This document shows, piece after piece, positions 23,231-36,000 of a stretch of 60,061 nt of DNA. A program made the position numbers and the translations under genes. Every line of letters starts with the position of its first letter. Within the stretch, counting starts at the first letter, position 1. This stretch comes from an uncultured Pirellula sp. Its GTDB lineage: Bacteria > Planctomycetota > Planctomycetia > Pirellulales > Pirellulaceae. The notes under the pieces are model-generated. The model searched no databases. It was not told the DNA's origin and worked only from the letters and a program-made list of their open reading frames with translations. The DNA lies in the NCBI GenBank assembly GCA_903858115.1, contig CAIOHR010000350.1, positions 1 to 60,061 of the forward strand. The letters are read 5' to 3'.

Positions 23231-23655
23231 GATTTCTACGCCCGAGGCACAGCTTCGCGAGACCCAATCCGAGCTTGAACTATCGGTGCGGGACTTAGAT
23301 CGCTGTTGGTATGAGCTCGTGGAGCAAGCTCCGGTAGAGGGTGACCGGTGCGAGTTAGATAACCGGACAGAATGCAAAGGACACGCCCTCCTGCGCTAGT
23401 TGTCTGAACGCGATCGCTATCCAAATTCGGGACGAATGGAACTCGTGAAGTGCATTTTTCCTAGCTTCGGCAGGATGCTCTCACCAAACTGAAGTGTTAC
23501 GGGCCAGGGACACGAGTTCCATCCGGCCGTCCAGATCCTTGAGAACTAACTTCTTCAGTACCGGCGCGACATGGAGCATTCGAATGTAACAGATAGTCCA
23601 GTCATCGACTGACTATCCTGAATTCGGCCAAAAATGCGACCACAATTCGGCCCAT
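23231..23655. other. Degenerate region without intact genes; holds a 12-bp inverted repeat
   Basis: No convincing gene. ATGGAACTCGTG (23436-23447) is the reverse complement of 23511-23522, a spaced inverted repeat able to form a long hairpin. Short open frames here have no recognisable family. I found no third copy of the tRNA-Val core, so the far end of the second element cannot be fixed. Confidence 0.4.
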
Positions 23656-23832
23656 AACACCTATGCAGAGCGGTTCGTTCAGACGATCAAGCAAGAATGT
23701 CTTGACCATTTCATTGTTTTTGGTCGACTACACATGGATGTTCTGTGCCAGGAGTTTACCACTCACTATCTTGAAGAACGACCGCACCAAGGATTGGATA
23801 ACCAGTTGAATGGCGAGATGAAGGCTAGATAA
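23656..23832 (+). pseudogene. C-terminal remnant of an IS transposase (rve integrase core)
   Basis: The frame begins NTYAERFVQTIKQECLDHF and ends EERPHQGLDNQLNG...KAR before TAA at 23830. This is the end of a DDE-type integrase core (rve) as in IS481/IS3-like transposases; the Glu of the DDE triad would be the E of IKQEC. No N-terminal half, start codon or inverted repeats are present. It is a scar of an insertion sequence lost from the region between the second element and the giant gene. Confidence 0.8.
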
Positions 23833-24001
23833 AAATCGCGATCAAAGATTTGCCACCACTTTTCATTCGACTCAAGGTTTCACGAGTCGAATCTAGTTTT
23901 CTAATGCGACCGCATTTTTGGGGCGGTTTCCCCAGTTCTCCAAACGTCTCAGCGGCACCGCTAAGTCTTTCGAAAAGCCTGAATCACTCTGCCGGTAATG
24001 A

Positions 24002-27000
24002 CTAGAAATCTACCCGTGGCTTGAATTGTGGTCCGTCACGACCGACTTCCATTTCAACCCCAATCGCGAAAAACCCGTACTTCCCAGATAAAGCCACAGC
24101 GATTTCACCACTCACGCCGTGTGAGAATTCAAGAGCGATCGATCTTTTTGGGCCACCCGGCCAAGTCTGCCATGTCCATTGTTTTTTCACATTGTAACCA
24201 AGATCTCCGGTAAAACCGTTTTTGGGATCCCATGCGCCCTTCAACTTGATGCTCGGAGTCACTCTAGAGTTGGCTTTAGAATTGCCAATAAAGCTTACTT
24301 CAATTTCACCAGAGAGCTTAGCCAATGAAAGCTTGGTTGAGAGTGCGAAATCGCTGAATGTAGACTGTTTGCTGAATGATCGGTGTTTAACGTCAATCGA
24401 AAGTGCCCCGTCCGCACCAAAAAGATCTGTCCCGAACACGTTGGTTGCAACGGCGCTGGACAGCTTAAAAGTAAAGGCAGCCAAGTCGATAAAGTCAACA
24501 GTATCTTCGAACAACGATTTCAGTCTTACAAACGAGTTCATCTGACGTAGTGAATTCTGTATGCTCTGGCCTGTAGAGAACTCTACAATCGTAAAGTAGC
24601 CGGTTGGATCGATCCCGTTAGTTGGGGATGCGTTCGCATATATAAATCGATGTTGAGATGTTGGAAACGCGGAAGTCCCTTCGAACAAATCTCTTCCGTA
24701 AAACCGTCCTGTTCCCAAATCGAGATACCTAGCTCGGTTGTAGCTCAGCTTGCTCGCTGCGTCGAATTGTTCTCCAGCGAAGCGATAGCTGTTGATCGTT
24801 GCACCCATGACGGAAAGCTCTCGACCGTAGGCATCGTAAACGTAACGGTCCTTGATAATCCCCGTTGGGTCTGAAAGTGCTCGTGTGCTTCCGAGACCAT
24901 CGACGTAATAGATCGACTTTGTGTCGCCTCGCTTTTGCGAAATGAGATCGTTTCCGTGGACGTACGAGGCCAAGATGACTCCTCCGGGCGAGTACTCCTC
25001 GACCACTTGCTGGTACGGCTGGACCGTATCGAGCAGGTATCGCGTTTCGATGCCGCCAGCTGTTTGGCTGACTCGAATGCCTACATGATCGTATCGATTG
25101 GTGACGTCGATATCTCCATCGCCATCGGTGTCCAAGCCCATGAGGCGGTTCTCATCGGACCATTCGTAGAAAACTCGGTCCGTGTTGCTGATCTTCGACA
25201 TCGTGTTGCCATTGTCATCATATGTGTAGCGGGTGACGTTGCTTGCCAATGTCTCCGTCAGCAAGCGATCGTTGGCATCGTATTCATACGAGGTCGCTCC
25301 TTCCAAACTATCGACTCGAGATTTCCGATTTCCAACTTTATCGAAAAGGTAGTCCATCGTGCGATTCCCCAAAACGGAATCGGTAATGGCTTCTTGGGTT
25401 AGTCGGTCCAAAGCGTCATACTGATATCGAACTGTTCGACCGTTGTGCTCAACTACCATGTCGCGACGCCCGTTGTCAGCCAGCGTATAACGATAACTAG
25501 CTAGGATCGTACTGGCTTTCTTATGCTCAATCTTGGTTAAGCGACCAAGGGTGTCATACTCTCGCGACTCCGTCGTGCCATTGCCGAAAGACGTTTGCGT
25601 CTGCAATCCAGTCGCGTCATAGGCATAGGTGGTTGGTTGATTCGCCTGATCTTTGACTTGTGTCAATTGCCCAACGAGATTGTACGTATATGCAACGGTA
25701 CCGCTGAGCGTCGTTTGCGACGTCTTGTTCCCAGCCGCATCGTAGGTGTAAGAGATCGAAACGCCATCAGGCTCGGTTCGCGAGAGGATTCGATCGCGTT
25801 CGTCGTAGGTCCAACGGGTGGTGCCTCGTGCGTCTGTGTATGAAGAAAGTTGCCCAGTCGGCGTGTACGAATAGCCTATCGTCTCGTTGCCTTGCAGGGT
25901 TTTGGATGTCAAGCGATTACGAGTATCGTAGGCGAAAGTGATCTTCTCCCCATTGAAATCGGCGGTCTCAATCACATTTCCGACTGCATCGAATTTGGTG
26001 GTAGATCTTTGTCCCATCGGCAAAATGATTGCTGTCCGTCGATTGAGCAAATCGTACTCGTATTGCGTTTCTCGCCCTTCTGTGTCGATCTGGGACACGA
26101 GATTACCGCGCAAGTCATAACTGTAGCGAGTCGTATTCCCAAGAGCATCAATGACGGCGTCCAGACTTCCGGCATCGGTGTATTGATAGCGAGTGACTCG
26201 TTCAAGTGCATCGGTCTTGGAAGCCAATCTGCCATTCGTATCGTAGCTGCTCGACACAAAAGTGCCATCAGGTTCGATTTGCTTTGTTCGTTTGCCACTC
26301 CCATCGAATTGGCTGCGCGAAATATGCCCCATGGCGTTCGTGTTGGTAATGGGGCGTCCACTCGAATCGTACTCCACGCTCGACCGTTGATTTAGAGCAT
26401 TGGATATGGCAGTTTGTTGTCCGAGACGATTGTATTCGTACCGTGTTTTGGCCCCAAGTTCATCGGTCGACGCAGTCATCCAGCCAGAAGCATTGAACTC
26501 TTGCTTTGTCCGAGGATTGTCGGAAAGATCATTTAGGGTTTTATCCGGAAAGATGGTTTCGATGAGACGTCCCAGTTTGTCGTAAACAAAAATCGTTTTT
26601 CGATCCGCTTCATCGAACTTGGCAACTTCACGTCCAGCCGCGTCGTATTCGCTTTTCATCCGTGGATTATCCGCGTTGGTCTCAAGCGTTTCGTCAGGAT
26701 AAATTGTTTCGGTCAGCATGCCTCGGACGTCATAGACAAACGTAGTCTTTCGACCCAATGGATCGATCGACTCCGTGCGATTGCCAGCTGCGTCGTAACT
26801 ATGTCGAGTAACTCCACCCAAAGGATCGACGACTTCGATCACTTGTCCTTTTGCGTTGTACTTGGTTCGCGTAATGGCAATGACGGCATTTGCTCCCGCA
26901 CCGACGGTTGTTCGCTTCTCGATTTCATTGCCGTTGGCATCAAAGATGCTCTCGCTCGCTTCTCCGGTCGCAGTTGTTCGTTTCGTCGGTCGACCAAGCA

Positions 27001-30000
27001 AGTCGTATTCGTATTGCGTGGCAACTGAACCGATGACAAAAGACTTGGGTAGCCCACCAGCAACGTACTCCACTTGCGTCTTCATTCCGGAAGGATCGGT
27101 GGATGAAAGCAGATTGCCACGGTTGTCATAGCGAGATCGGGTCGAATTGCCAGCCGCATCCGTTGTCGATGTCATAACGCTAAAGGGTGCAGCGGCCGCG
27201 CCCGAAAATCGGGCAATTATACTCGTACCAAATGTAATGCGTTCGTAGGAAGAAAAACTCGTGCGACCATTCGCATCTGTCTGCGATAGCTGATTTCCAT
27301 CGCTGTCAAAGGTTCGATTCGTCGTGTAGCCTAATGGATCTGTAGTCGTCAATTCGTTTCCGTCGGAGTCGTATGTCGTTCGCGTGATCCCGCCTAGAGC
27401 ATCTGTCTGCTCGGTGACATTGCCATCGCGGTCATACTTGTATTTGGTTGCGTTGCCCAATGCATCGGTCACCGTTACCGTTGAGTTGGCCAAATCGAAA
27501 TTTTGGGCGATGGAATTACCTTGTGCATCAAACGATTTGACTAATCGACCGTCAGCGTCGTACTCCATGCGTATTCCGTCACGTCCCAGAGGATCGACGA
27601 TTTTGTCCAAGAAGTGCTTGCGAGTCGGCTTGTACAAGTACTTCGTAATGTTTCCTAGCGGATCAACGACTTCAATGAGATCACCCGCATAGTCGTAGCG
27701 ATACTGAGTTCGATTCCCTATAGGGTCAACCACCGAGGTAATTCTCCCAGAAAGGTCGCGTTGAATGCTCAACCTGTAGCCGCGATTGCTAACCACTTCA
27801 TTATCAGTAAAGCGAAGTTCGTTGCCGTTGGCGTCGATGATGGAATCGACCAATCCGCTCATGCCGTTGATCTCGTAAATCGTCCCTTCGCGAGTGGTTA
27901 GTAAGAACTTGGTCCCGAAGAGCGGCGAGACGGGGTTGTAGACTTGTTGATCGAATGTCAGCACATCACCACTTGAGGAGATGGTCAAGTCAAAGTTTGA
28001 TACCGTAAGCTGGCTCGTAACGCCAGCTTCTGGCACGAAATGAGGTTCATAGATGCCGAGGAAGCTTCCTCGGCCGCCGGGCGCTAACTTTGGAGCAAAA
28101 CGGAAGCTTTCTCGCTTCCCACCCGGTACTGTAACAAAGACACGGCTTCCGACTTTGATCGGATTGTAGATCAACGAATCTTCGTCGCCGGTTTGCGGGA
28201 CATTGAGTCGCAGTTGGGTATCCCGAAACTCCATACGCCAGCCATACCCAAAATCTGCCGAAGAAGATGCCTGAAGACTATCGTAGGTTCGAGTCATCGT
28301 GACAGGTATTCCCGCGACAGGAATGGAAACATCCGTAAATGAGACGCGGAAGTTCCCAAGCTTCAAATTGCCCGTGGCATCAAACTCGCGTTTAACTGTC
28401 GTTTCTTTCCCGTCCGCATCCTTTGCCGTTAGCCATAATGTGTAAGTACCGTTGGCCATGAGCGTGGGATCGATCCGAGCGATGTTACCCGTAACCACAC
28501 CAGAATCTTTCCTGGCTAGCTCGATCTGGTTTCCAGTATCGAGCTCTTCCATGAACAGTCGATACGAAGCAACCGTGGAACCAAAAAACACATACACATC
28601 AAACGGCGATTGGTATGCCAATCCTTGGGATGGACTAACTAGAGTAACTGAGGGACCCGATTGTGAGGAATTAACTACAATCAACTGGGCTCTCGCGATT
28701 CCCTCAATCCCATTAGCATCTTTCGCGACAGCTTTGATTTCAAACTGCCCTGGAAATGAGCTGCGGTACTTGGCTCGGCCGGACTTATCCAAGCTGAGAG
28801 CCTGATTATTATTCAACGTGAGCACTGGCTGCAGCTCGCTTGCATTATCTCTTGCTCGAACGTAGATAGTGACTTCTTCACCTGGCAGAATGCGAGTCTT
28901 CGAAAGCTCGATCGTTAGTATCGGAGCCTGATTATCAACGATTACCTGTTGCTGAATCGCTTTGGAAGCCACTCCACCCCGTTCGTCCGTCACTCGTAGC
29001 GTCCAAGATACATTGCCTGCGTGCACTGCTGCAGGTTTCCAGCGGACTTGCCCCGACCTGGGATCGACCGTCATCCCCGCAGGGGCACCCACTAGCGAAT
29101 ACTCCAAACTGTCGCCATCGGCGTCTCTTGCCTCGAAATCCCAGATGTACCCGCGTCCTGTCCAGAGGGATGACTCGACAAACAAAGGCTCGATGGCTGG
29201 AATTCGATTTGAAGCGAAAACGATCACATTAAAGTCGAGTCGTTCGGAGGCGCCGCGTGAATCACGTGCGACTACGGCAAAGGTTTGTGAATCCAGTTGT
29301 CCCGCGGTCGGAGTCCAGGAAACCAAACCATTCAAGTCTATCAATGCTCCTGCGGGAGCAACGGGCATCGAGTAAGTGATCGAATCCCCATCTGGATCGA
29401 TTGCGACTGCATTGAAAGTGTAAAGCGAGTTGACTGTTGCACGCTGAGGAGGATTGTTACCGATCGTTGGGAAGCGATTCGGGGCGGTGGTCGTCACATC
29501 AATTGCAAAATCTTGTTCTGCTGCACCTCCTTTTCCATCCGCGGCGCGAATTCTAACCGGTTGCTTAGTGGCGGGTATTGTCGAACCAACTGGCCAAGTA
29601 ACTTGTCCCGTTTGGCTGTTCACGGCCATGCCCAATGGACCTGAGACCAACGTGTAGGTCACTGAATCCCGATCGATGTCTCTGGCTTTCGCATCGTAAA
29701 CATAAGTCTGACCGGTCGATGTAGCCGTAAGTGGGATCGAAGTGAAATGGGGTGGCGTATTGAGAGCCCGGACTTCGATCGTGAAGACCTGATCTGCTCC
29801 GGCGAAACTGCCGTCATCGTTGAGAACAAATATCCGAACTAGGTGTTTGCCGACTTGCTCGTCGGAAGGACGCCATCGAATGCTTCCACGACGAGAATCA
29901 ATGGACATGCCAGATGGGGGATTCACGACAGTCCAACGAACGTTGCCTGACGAATTGGAATCAACCACCGGATCATATGAATAGATCTGCTTGGCAACTG

Positions 30001-33000
30001 CCGTCGTGTTGGGTGACGACATGATTGTCGGTCGACTGGGCGAAGGGAGCGACCATACCGTAACAGGAATCGTCACGCGGCTGATTCCGCCGCGTCCGTC
30101 GCGGGCTTCGACGACAAACTCAGAATTTCCGACATCAGATGCCGATGGACTCCAACTCACAAGTCCCTGTGAAGAAACGTTAACTCTCGTACCGCTCACG
30201 AAAACAAAGGAGACGGGATCTCCATTCGCATCGGACGCTTGAAGTTGATGGCTAGTCGATCTACCCACCGAAAAGGGCAAGCGTTCCGGTACGATAAATA
30301 TTGGGGCATCATTGGTCGCGGTCTGCGTAACGGCAAAGGTCGCTGCCACTCCTGTAACTGCTTGGTCTTTATCTGTTACCAACACATCGAAAGGATGAAG
30401 TCCAACTTGCTGTGTTGTCGGAGTCCAAGTAATCCGGCCTGTATCCACATTGATCGACATGCCGGTCGGTGCGTTGAAAAGTCGATATTTCAACGGCGAG
30501 TTTTCAGCGTCTTGTGCTTTGACATCGTAGATCCTCGGCAGATTTGCAACGGCCGACTGTTGTCCAACAAATTCCACTTCCGGTGGCGTGTTATTCGGAA
30601 AGACCTTTATTGTAAACTTGCGGATGTCAGCACCCCCTTGGTTGTCCTTGACACGCAACATGACGTCAAATGCATCGTCTCTCGCTACACCTGCGGTCCA
30701 AGACATCCGCCCGGTTTGCGAATCGATAACCATTCCCTCAGGCGCGAAAGGCAGATCCCAGACTAGGTCATCGTTGTCGCCATCGACTGCCGTTGGTTGA
30801 TAGATCCATGTTTCATACTGAGGGATGAACTGCTCTCCGATGGCAGAAGAGATCCTGGGGAAACTATTTTGTCTCGGCTGTTCAACAATGACGGGGAAGC
30901 CAATCGCAGAAGATTTTCCGCGAGCATCGATGGTACGCACTTGAACCTGATGTTTGCCAATTTGTCGTTCCGTAGGCGACCAGGAAAGGATTCCCGTTGA
31001 CCGATCTATCGACATGCCATCGGGAGCCACGTCTAGCAGATAGGTGATCGAGTCTTGTTCAGGGTCGGATGCCTTCATTGAATACTCGAAGGGAATTCCC
31101 GCCTTGGCCGTTATGGAAATAATGGGTTCGATCTTGGGCGCGTTATTGAATTCTCCTGCTTTCACTGTGACCGAAAAAGACTGTTCCGACGACGCTCCTC
31201 CCGCATCGATCGCGGCGACGATAAAAGAGTACTCGCCCTTGGCATCTGGCTGCCAACGCAACAATCCTGAAGCCGAATCGACGGAGGCGCTCGTTGGTCC
31301 GGAAATCAATCGGTACGTTACTGCTTGACCCTCTGGATCCAAGGCACGGAGTTGATAGTGAAACTCCCTTTCATTGATTTGCACCGGAATCGACCCAAGC
31401 AACGCGCCCGTGCTAGACCGAACAAACATCAAGTCAAATGATTGAGCCTCGCCTGTTCCGGTGATACGCACATCGAACGATTGCGATTGGCCGGGACTGG
31501 CCATCGTGATCGTGCCAGTTAGATTTTCGAGTTGGACTCGTGAATCCGAGGGAACGATATCGATATCTCTCTGGCGATTGGCTTGCGAGACCAGCGAATT
31601 GATAAATGTTTGGAAAACAGCTTGGCCCGAGGCAGACTTCAAAATTTCGATATCCCAAGCGGAGCCACCTGTAGCCAGCGCCAAGTCGCCGTAGTCAATT
31701 GCAGCCACCCCGCCCCCAACTTTACCGCCAGCACGCAGCGCGAACCCACCATTTCCATCGCTGACGATCGCTTCGCCGCGATCGTTAATCCCTACGGCAG
31801 CATTTCCATTGGCATCCGTAAAACGGGCATTAATGACGTAGGCGACAGAAGCCGTTCTTTGCTGAAGCTCTGTCGCGATAGAAGCGAAGCTCAGCCGACG
31901 ATCCTTTTCTATCCGACTGTTAGATGATATCAAGACTCTAAAATTCAGAGCGTTCTTGCGAACTGACTGAGCCAAATCCAAATTTAGCCCCGCATAACCA
32001 TCGGCTCCGAATGCCAACGTCTCCCTCGCTCGGAACGTGTTAACTACAGCTGTAATCGATCCCATATTTCCAAAGTCGCCGAAACCGTCATTGGTCCCAA
32101 TTCGGATCGAAGAGTTGCTGGGGTCTAGAGTAACGACGTCTACATCGAGATCTTGATCCAGGTCTGACATTTCAAAATCGTATTGCCCCCAGCCCCCTAA
32201 AACAAAGCTAGGCCTCTGGGCTTCGAAGCCTGCATTTCCGTTATTGATCAATACGACACTTTTGTATTGACTATCCGATCCCGTTCTTTTCAACGCAACA
32301 ACGTCAGAAAATGAATCCCCATTCACGTCTGCTGTTTTCAAACTACTGATTTCGAATGAATCCCCACTAAACTGCTTATCAATTGTCCATGTTGCAGGCT
32401 CCGAAAACTTGTTGCCTTCTTCGAACTCAAAATACTGTATTTGGTCGTTGGCGAAAGCTACAACGTCTTGGTTTCCATCACCATTCAGATCTCCAAGGGC
32501 AAGGCCATTCGGCGAGCGAGTGGAAAGAAGTACTGTTGAAGAGGGGCTGTCGAGTGACATAACATTAAACGAGATTCGTAGATCGTGACCAGCAATGACA
32601 AGATCGACTTTACCATCTCGGTCAAAATCTCCATGAACAAACTGTCCAACGTAGTTGGTTGACAGCGATTCAATGGTTGAAGCGAAAGCGCCTCCATTGT
32701 TACGAATCAAATCCAAACCACGAGATGATGAAATCAGCAGATCAAGATCAGAATCTTGGTCTACATCAGTAACTTCCATGTGATTTATTGGGATGTTTGG
32801 CCAAGCAATTGTTTGAATGACATCAAGTTGCCCAGAACGCTCCCGCAGGACATCAATCCAAAAGCTTCGCCTCCCAAAAAAGTCAAAAGATATGCGTTGT
32901 ACGATAAACTCTTTTGTCCCGTCGTTACCTAGGTCTCTGATCTTGAGGTCGCTCAAAACCCCATCGAGTTGAAATAGATTTGGTGGGGCCCAATTGTTTG

Positions 33001-36000
33001 ACTCGGTCCTTCTAATTGTCGCTATGTGTGTCGCATTACCTTCAAATCTAATGTCGCCGCCCACCAATAACGCAAGATCTTGTTTTTGGTCGCCGTCAAG
33101 ATCAGCAACCTCGATCTCTTTCGGGTATCGTATCGTTCCAACTCCGTGAGGTGAAGAAGTGAAATTTCCCTTGCCATCATTCCGTAAAACAACAATCCGC
33201 GAGGCGAAATTTCCTCCATATCTTGAAACAATGTCGATATCCCCATCGTTGTCGACGTCAAATGGCTCAAACCTTTGGTCATATCCTGTTCCCGCATTTG
33301 CAATTTGAAGACCGACACGTCGATCGATTACGTTATCTGAATTAGTAAATGCAAGTTGTAAGTCGTTCAAACCAGAGCCTCCTCCGAGAAAATCGAAATG
33401 TCCATCTCCATCGAAGTCGGCTATCAGCGGACGGGGAAAACCATACCAAAACCCTGACAATACCCATGTTCCTTCACCAATATCGATTCGTTTTTCCTCA
33501 AATCCATCGGAGGTACCAAGAAGGAGCATCGGTTCTTGTGGAAAAGATATGTCGCCTGTGACCAATAGGTCGTCAATCCCGTCCTTGTTGAAGTCCGTCG
33601 CGTAACCCAGCATGGGAGCCGAACTACGGTTTGCAGGTAGTTGGGTTAATTGAATCGGCGATTGAAATCCATTTTGTGTGTTGCTCCACAGAATGTATTG
33701 CTTACTCGGAGTCCCTGAAAACAAATCGACGAATCCATCGCCATTGAAGTCGCCAGCAGCGAGTGTAACGTGAAACCTTGTGTCGATATTCATCAAACCA
33801 TCGTCCAGTAATTGGTGGTTGAAGAGACCGCTATTCGGGCCGTCATTGAAAAATATCACAAGGTCATTAGAGGTCCAAGAGGTAGCAACAACATCTAGTC
33901 GATTGTCGTTGTTTATGTCAGCGACGGTGTAGTAAATCCCAATTGCATTTATTGCATTAGGAAGAGAAGCATATACTGGATCGGAAAAATCACCCGTTGG
34001 TTTAAGAAGCCTATAGGCGAGCGTATATTGGAGGTGAGGTCTTCCAGCTGCGATGTCTTCCAGATAGAGGATGTCCTTTAATCCATCACCGTTCAGGTCC
34101 GCAACCTGCGTCCCTTGGCCAACAGTAAAAGCGTAGTCTCGGGTTTTGGAAAAGTCTCCTGCCCCATCGTTCTCCCTCAGCATTGTCTTATATCTATGCT
34201 TCTCCATTAGATCCAAATCACCATCGTTATCGATATCGATGGAGAAAGCTGAATAAGCAAATTTTTCAGTGCGATAGAAAGTGTTATGTTCTAACTCCCG
34301 CACCGGGTAGTTTGAGGCGTTTGACAATCCGAAGGCGGTATGTCCGTAGCGATTGTTGGTGATTCCAATCGACTGAAGCCCTGTGTCCAAACTATTTGCT
34401 AGATCAGCTATCCAATCCTTCCCTGGATTCGTGAAACTTTCAGTGTAGGGCATTCCTTCATCTAGTACAAAAGTGATGTCAGCAGAATTGACCGTTGACT
34501 CTGTGGGCGTTGTAAACCGAACCTGCTGAGTCGTTTGCTGGTTCGGGCCCAGGTTAAGTTCGAGTGATTTTGGTGAAACTGCCCCTGTGCTGGTGTCACG
34601 CTCGGCGGGTAAGCGATATGTGGTTTCTGGCCGACTCAAGAATTGAGGCGGCTGATTGTTAGGTGCAGGCAGCACGCGGATAGCGAAGGCCTGCTCGGCG
34701 ATGCCACCATTGCCGTCGGAGGCTTGGAGCACCACGGAATGTGTTCCGACTTGTTGAGGTGTGGGACGCCAATTCATACGACCTGACGTCGCATCAATCG
34801 ATGCGCCTGCTGGACCTGTCGTCATGCGATAGCTGACGGCATCAAAATCCGCATCGAAGGATGTTACAGAGTATCTATAGCCGTTTGGTTCAGATAGGTC
34901 GACGGATACGCTTGGTGTACTCAAGATGACAGGCGGGCGATTCGGTCTAGGCTCAGATACTACCAGGGCGAAGGTGTACTCCGTTGACGCACCAGCCATA
35001 TCAGATGCCGCAATAGTAACGCGATGCGAGCCGAGTTGACTACTGACAGGTGTAAAAGCCATTCGACCGCTATTTGTGTCAATGGAAAGACCGTTCGGGC
35101 CGCGAACTAAACGGTAGTTCACCGGATCTCCATCTGGATCATTTGCGAGAATCGATGAACGAAACTCGCGGCCAACAATGGCCTCTGTCACAGCCGGAGG
35201 TTCGATCGACGGCGCTCGATTTCTTGCCGCCAATACTTGCCAATCGTACGTGAAGGGAACATTTTCTGGATTACTGAAACGCAGGGACCTTAGGGCCGAA
35301 GGACCGCCAGCTTGAATTCGATTCTCTTGGACTGGCTCCAACACTACGTAGGGATGGGCATCAGTCGTAAATCCGTCGAAATCAAGCAATCGAATGCTAG
35401 GATCCGATAGGTTCTTCAATACCAAGACTACCCCCCCTAGAAAAGCATCGTCACCTCGGTTGCCGATCCCAACGTCCACGAAGAGCTCGCTGCCTGATTG
35501 CCCTAGGGATGTCCGGCCAAACTGCATCCTGGTGGACGAAGTAACATCTTGCATGCTGTTCCAGTTGATCGTTGGAATCGATCGGGAGCCTGTCAAGCGA
35601 TTTTGTCCAGCGCGAAGATCTTGGCGAGAGTCAAAGAAGGCGTCGCGAATCACTACCTTGGAAAGTGAGTCGCCATCGTTGTTGATAAGCCTAAGCACGA
35701 CCTTGGCATTCAATCCTGCGGGCAAACCGCCGAGTCCAATCGAGACGCGATTTTTGTCAACGACGATTCCCTCTGCAGCCTGGTATCCGTCGAAACCTTC
35801 GGTAGCATTGAAAAGTGCATTGCTCCCTGGCCGAACTGTCGTGACCAGAGAATTACCGTTACGATCGACCAATGCGATTTCAAAGGCATCTTTCATCCGA
35901 TCTAACGAAGTCCTATCGAACACAGGGTTAGAAATGTCGATAGAAAACACGGTTGGTTGCGAAGGGATAACGATATCTTTCTCTAACGTCACGGCATACG

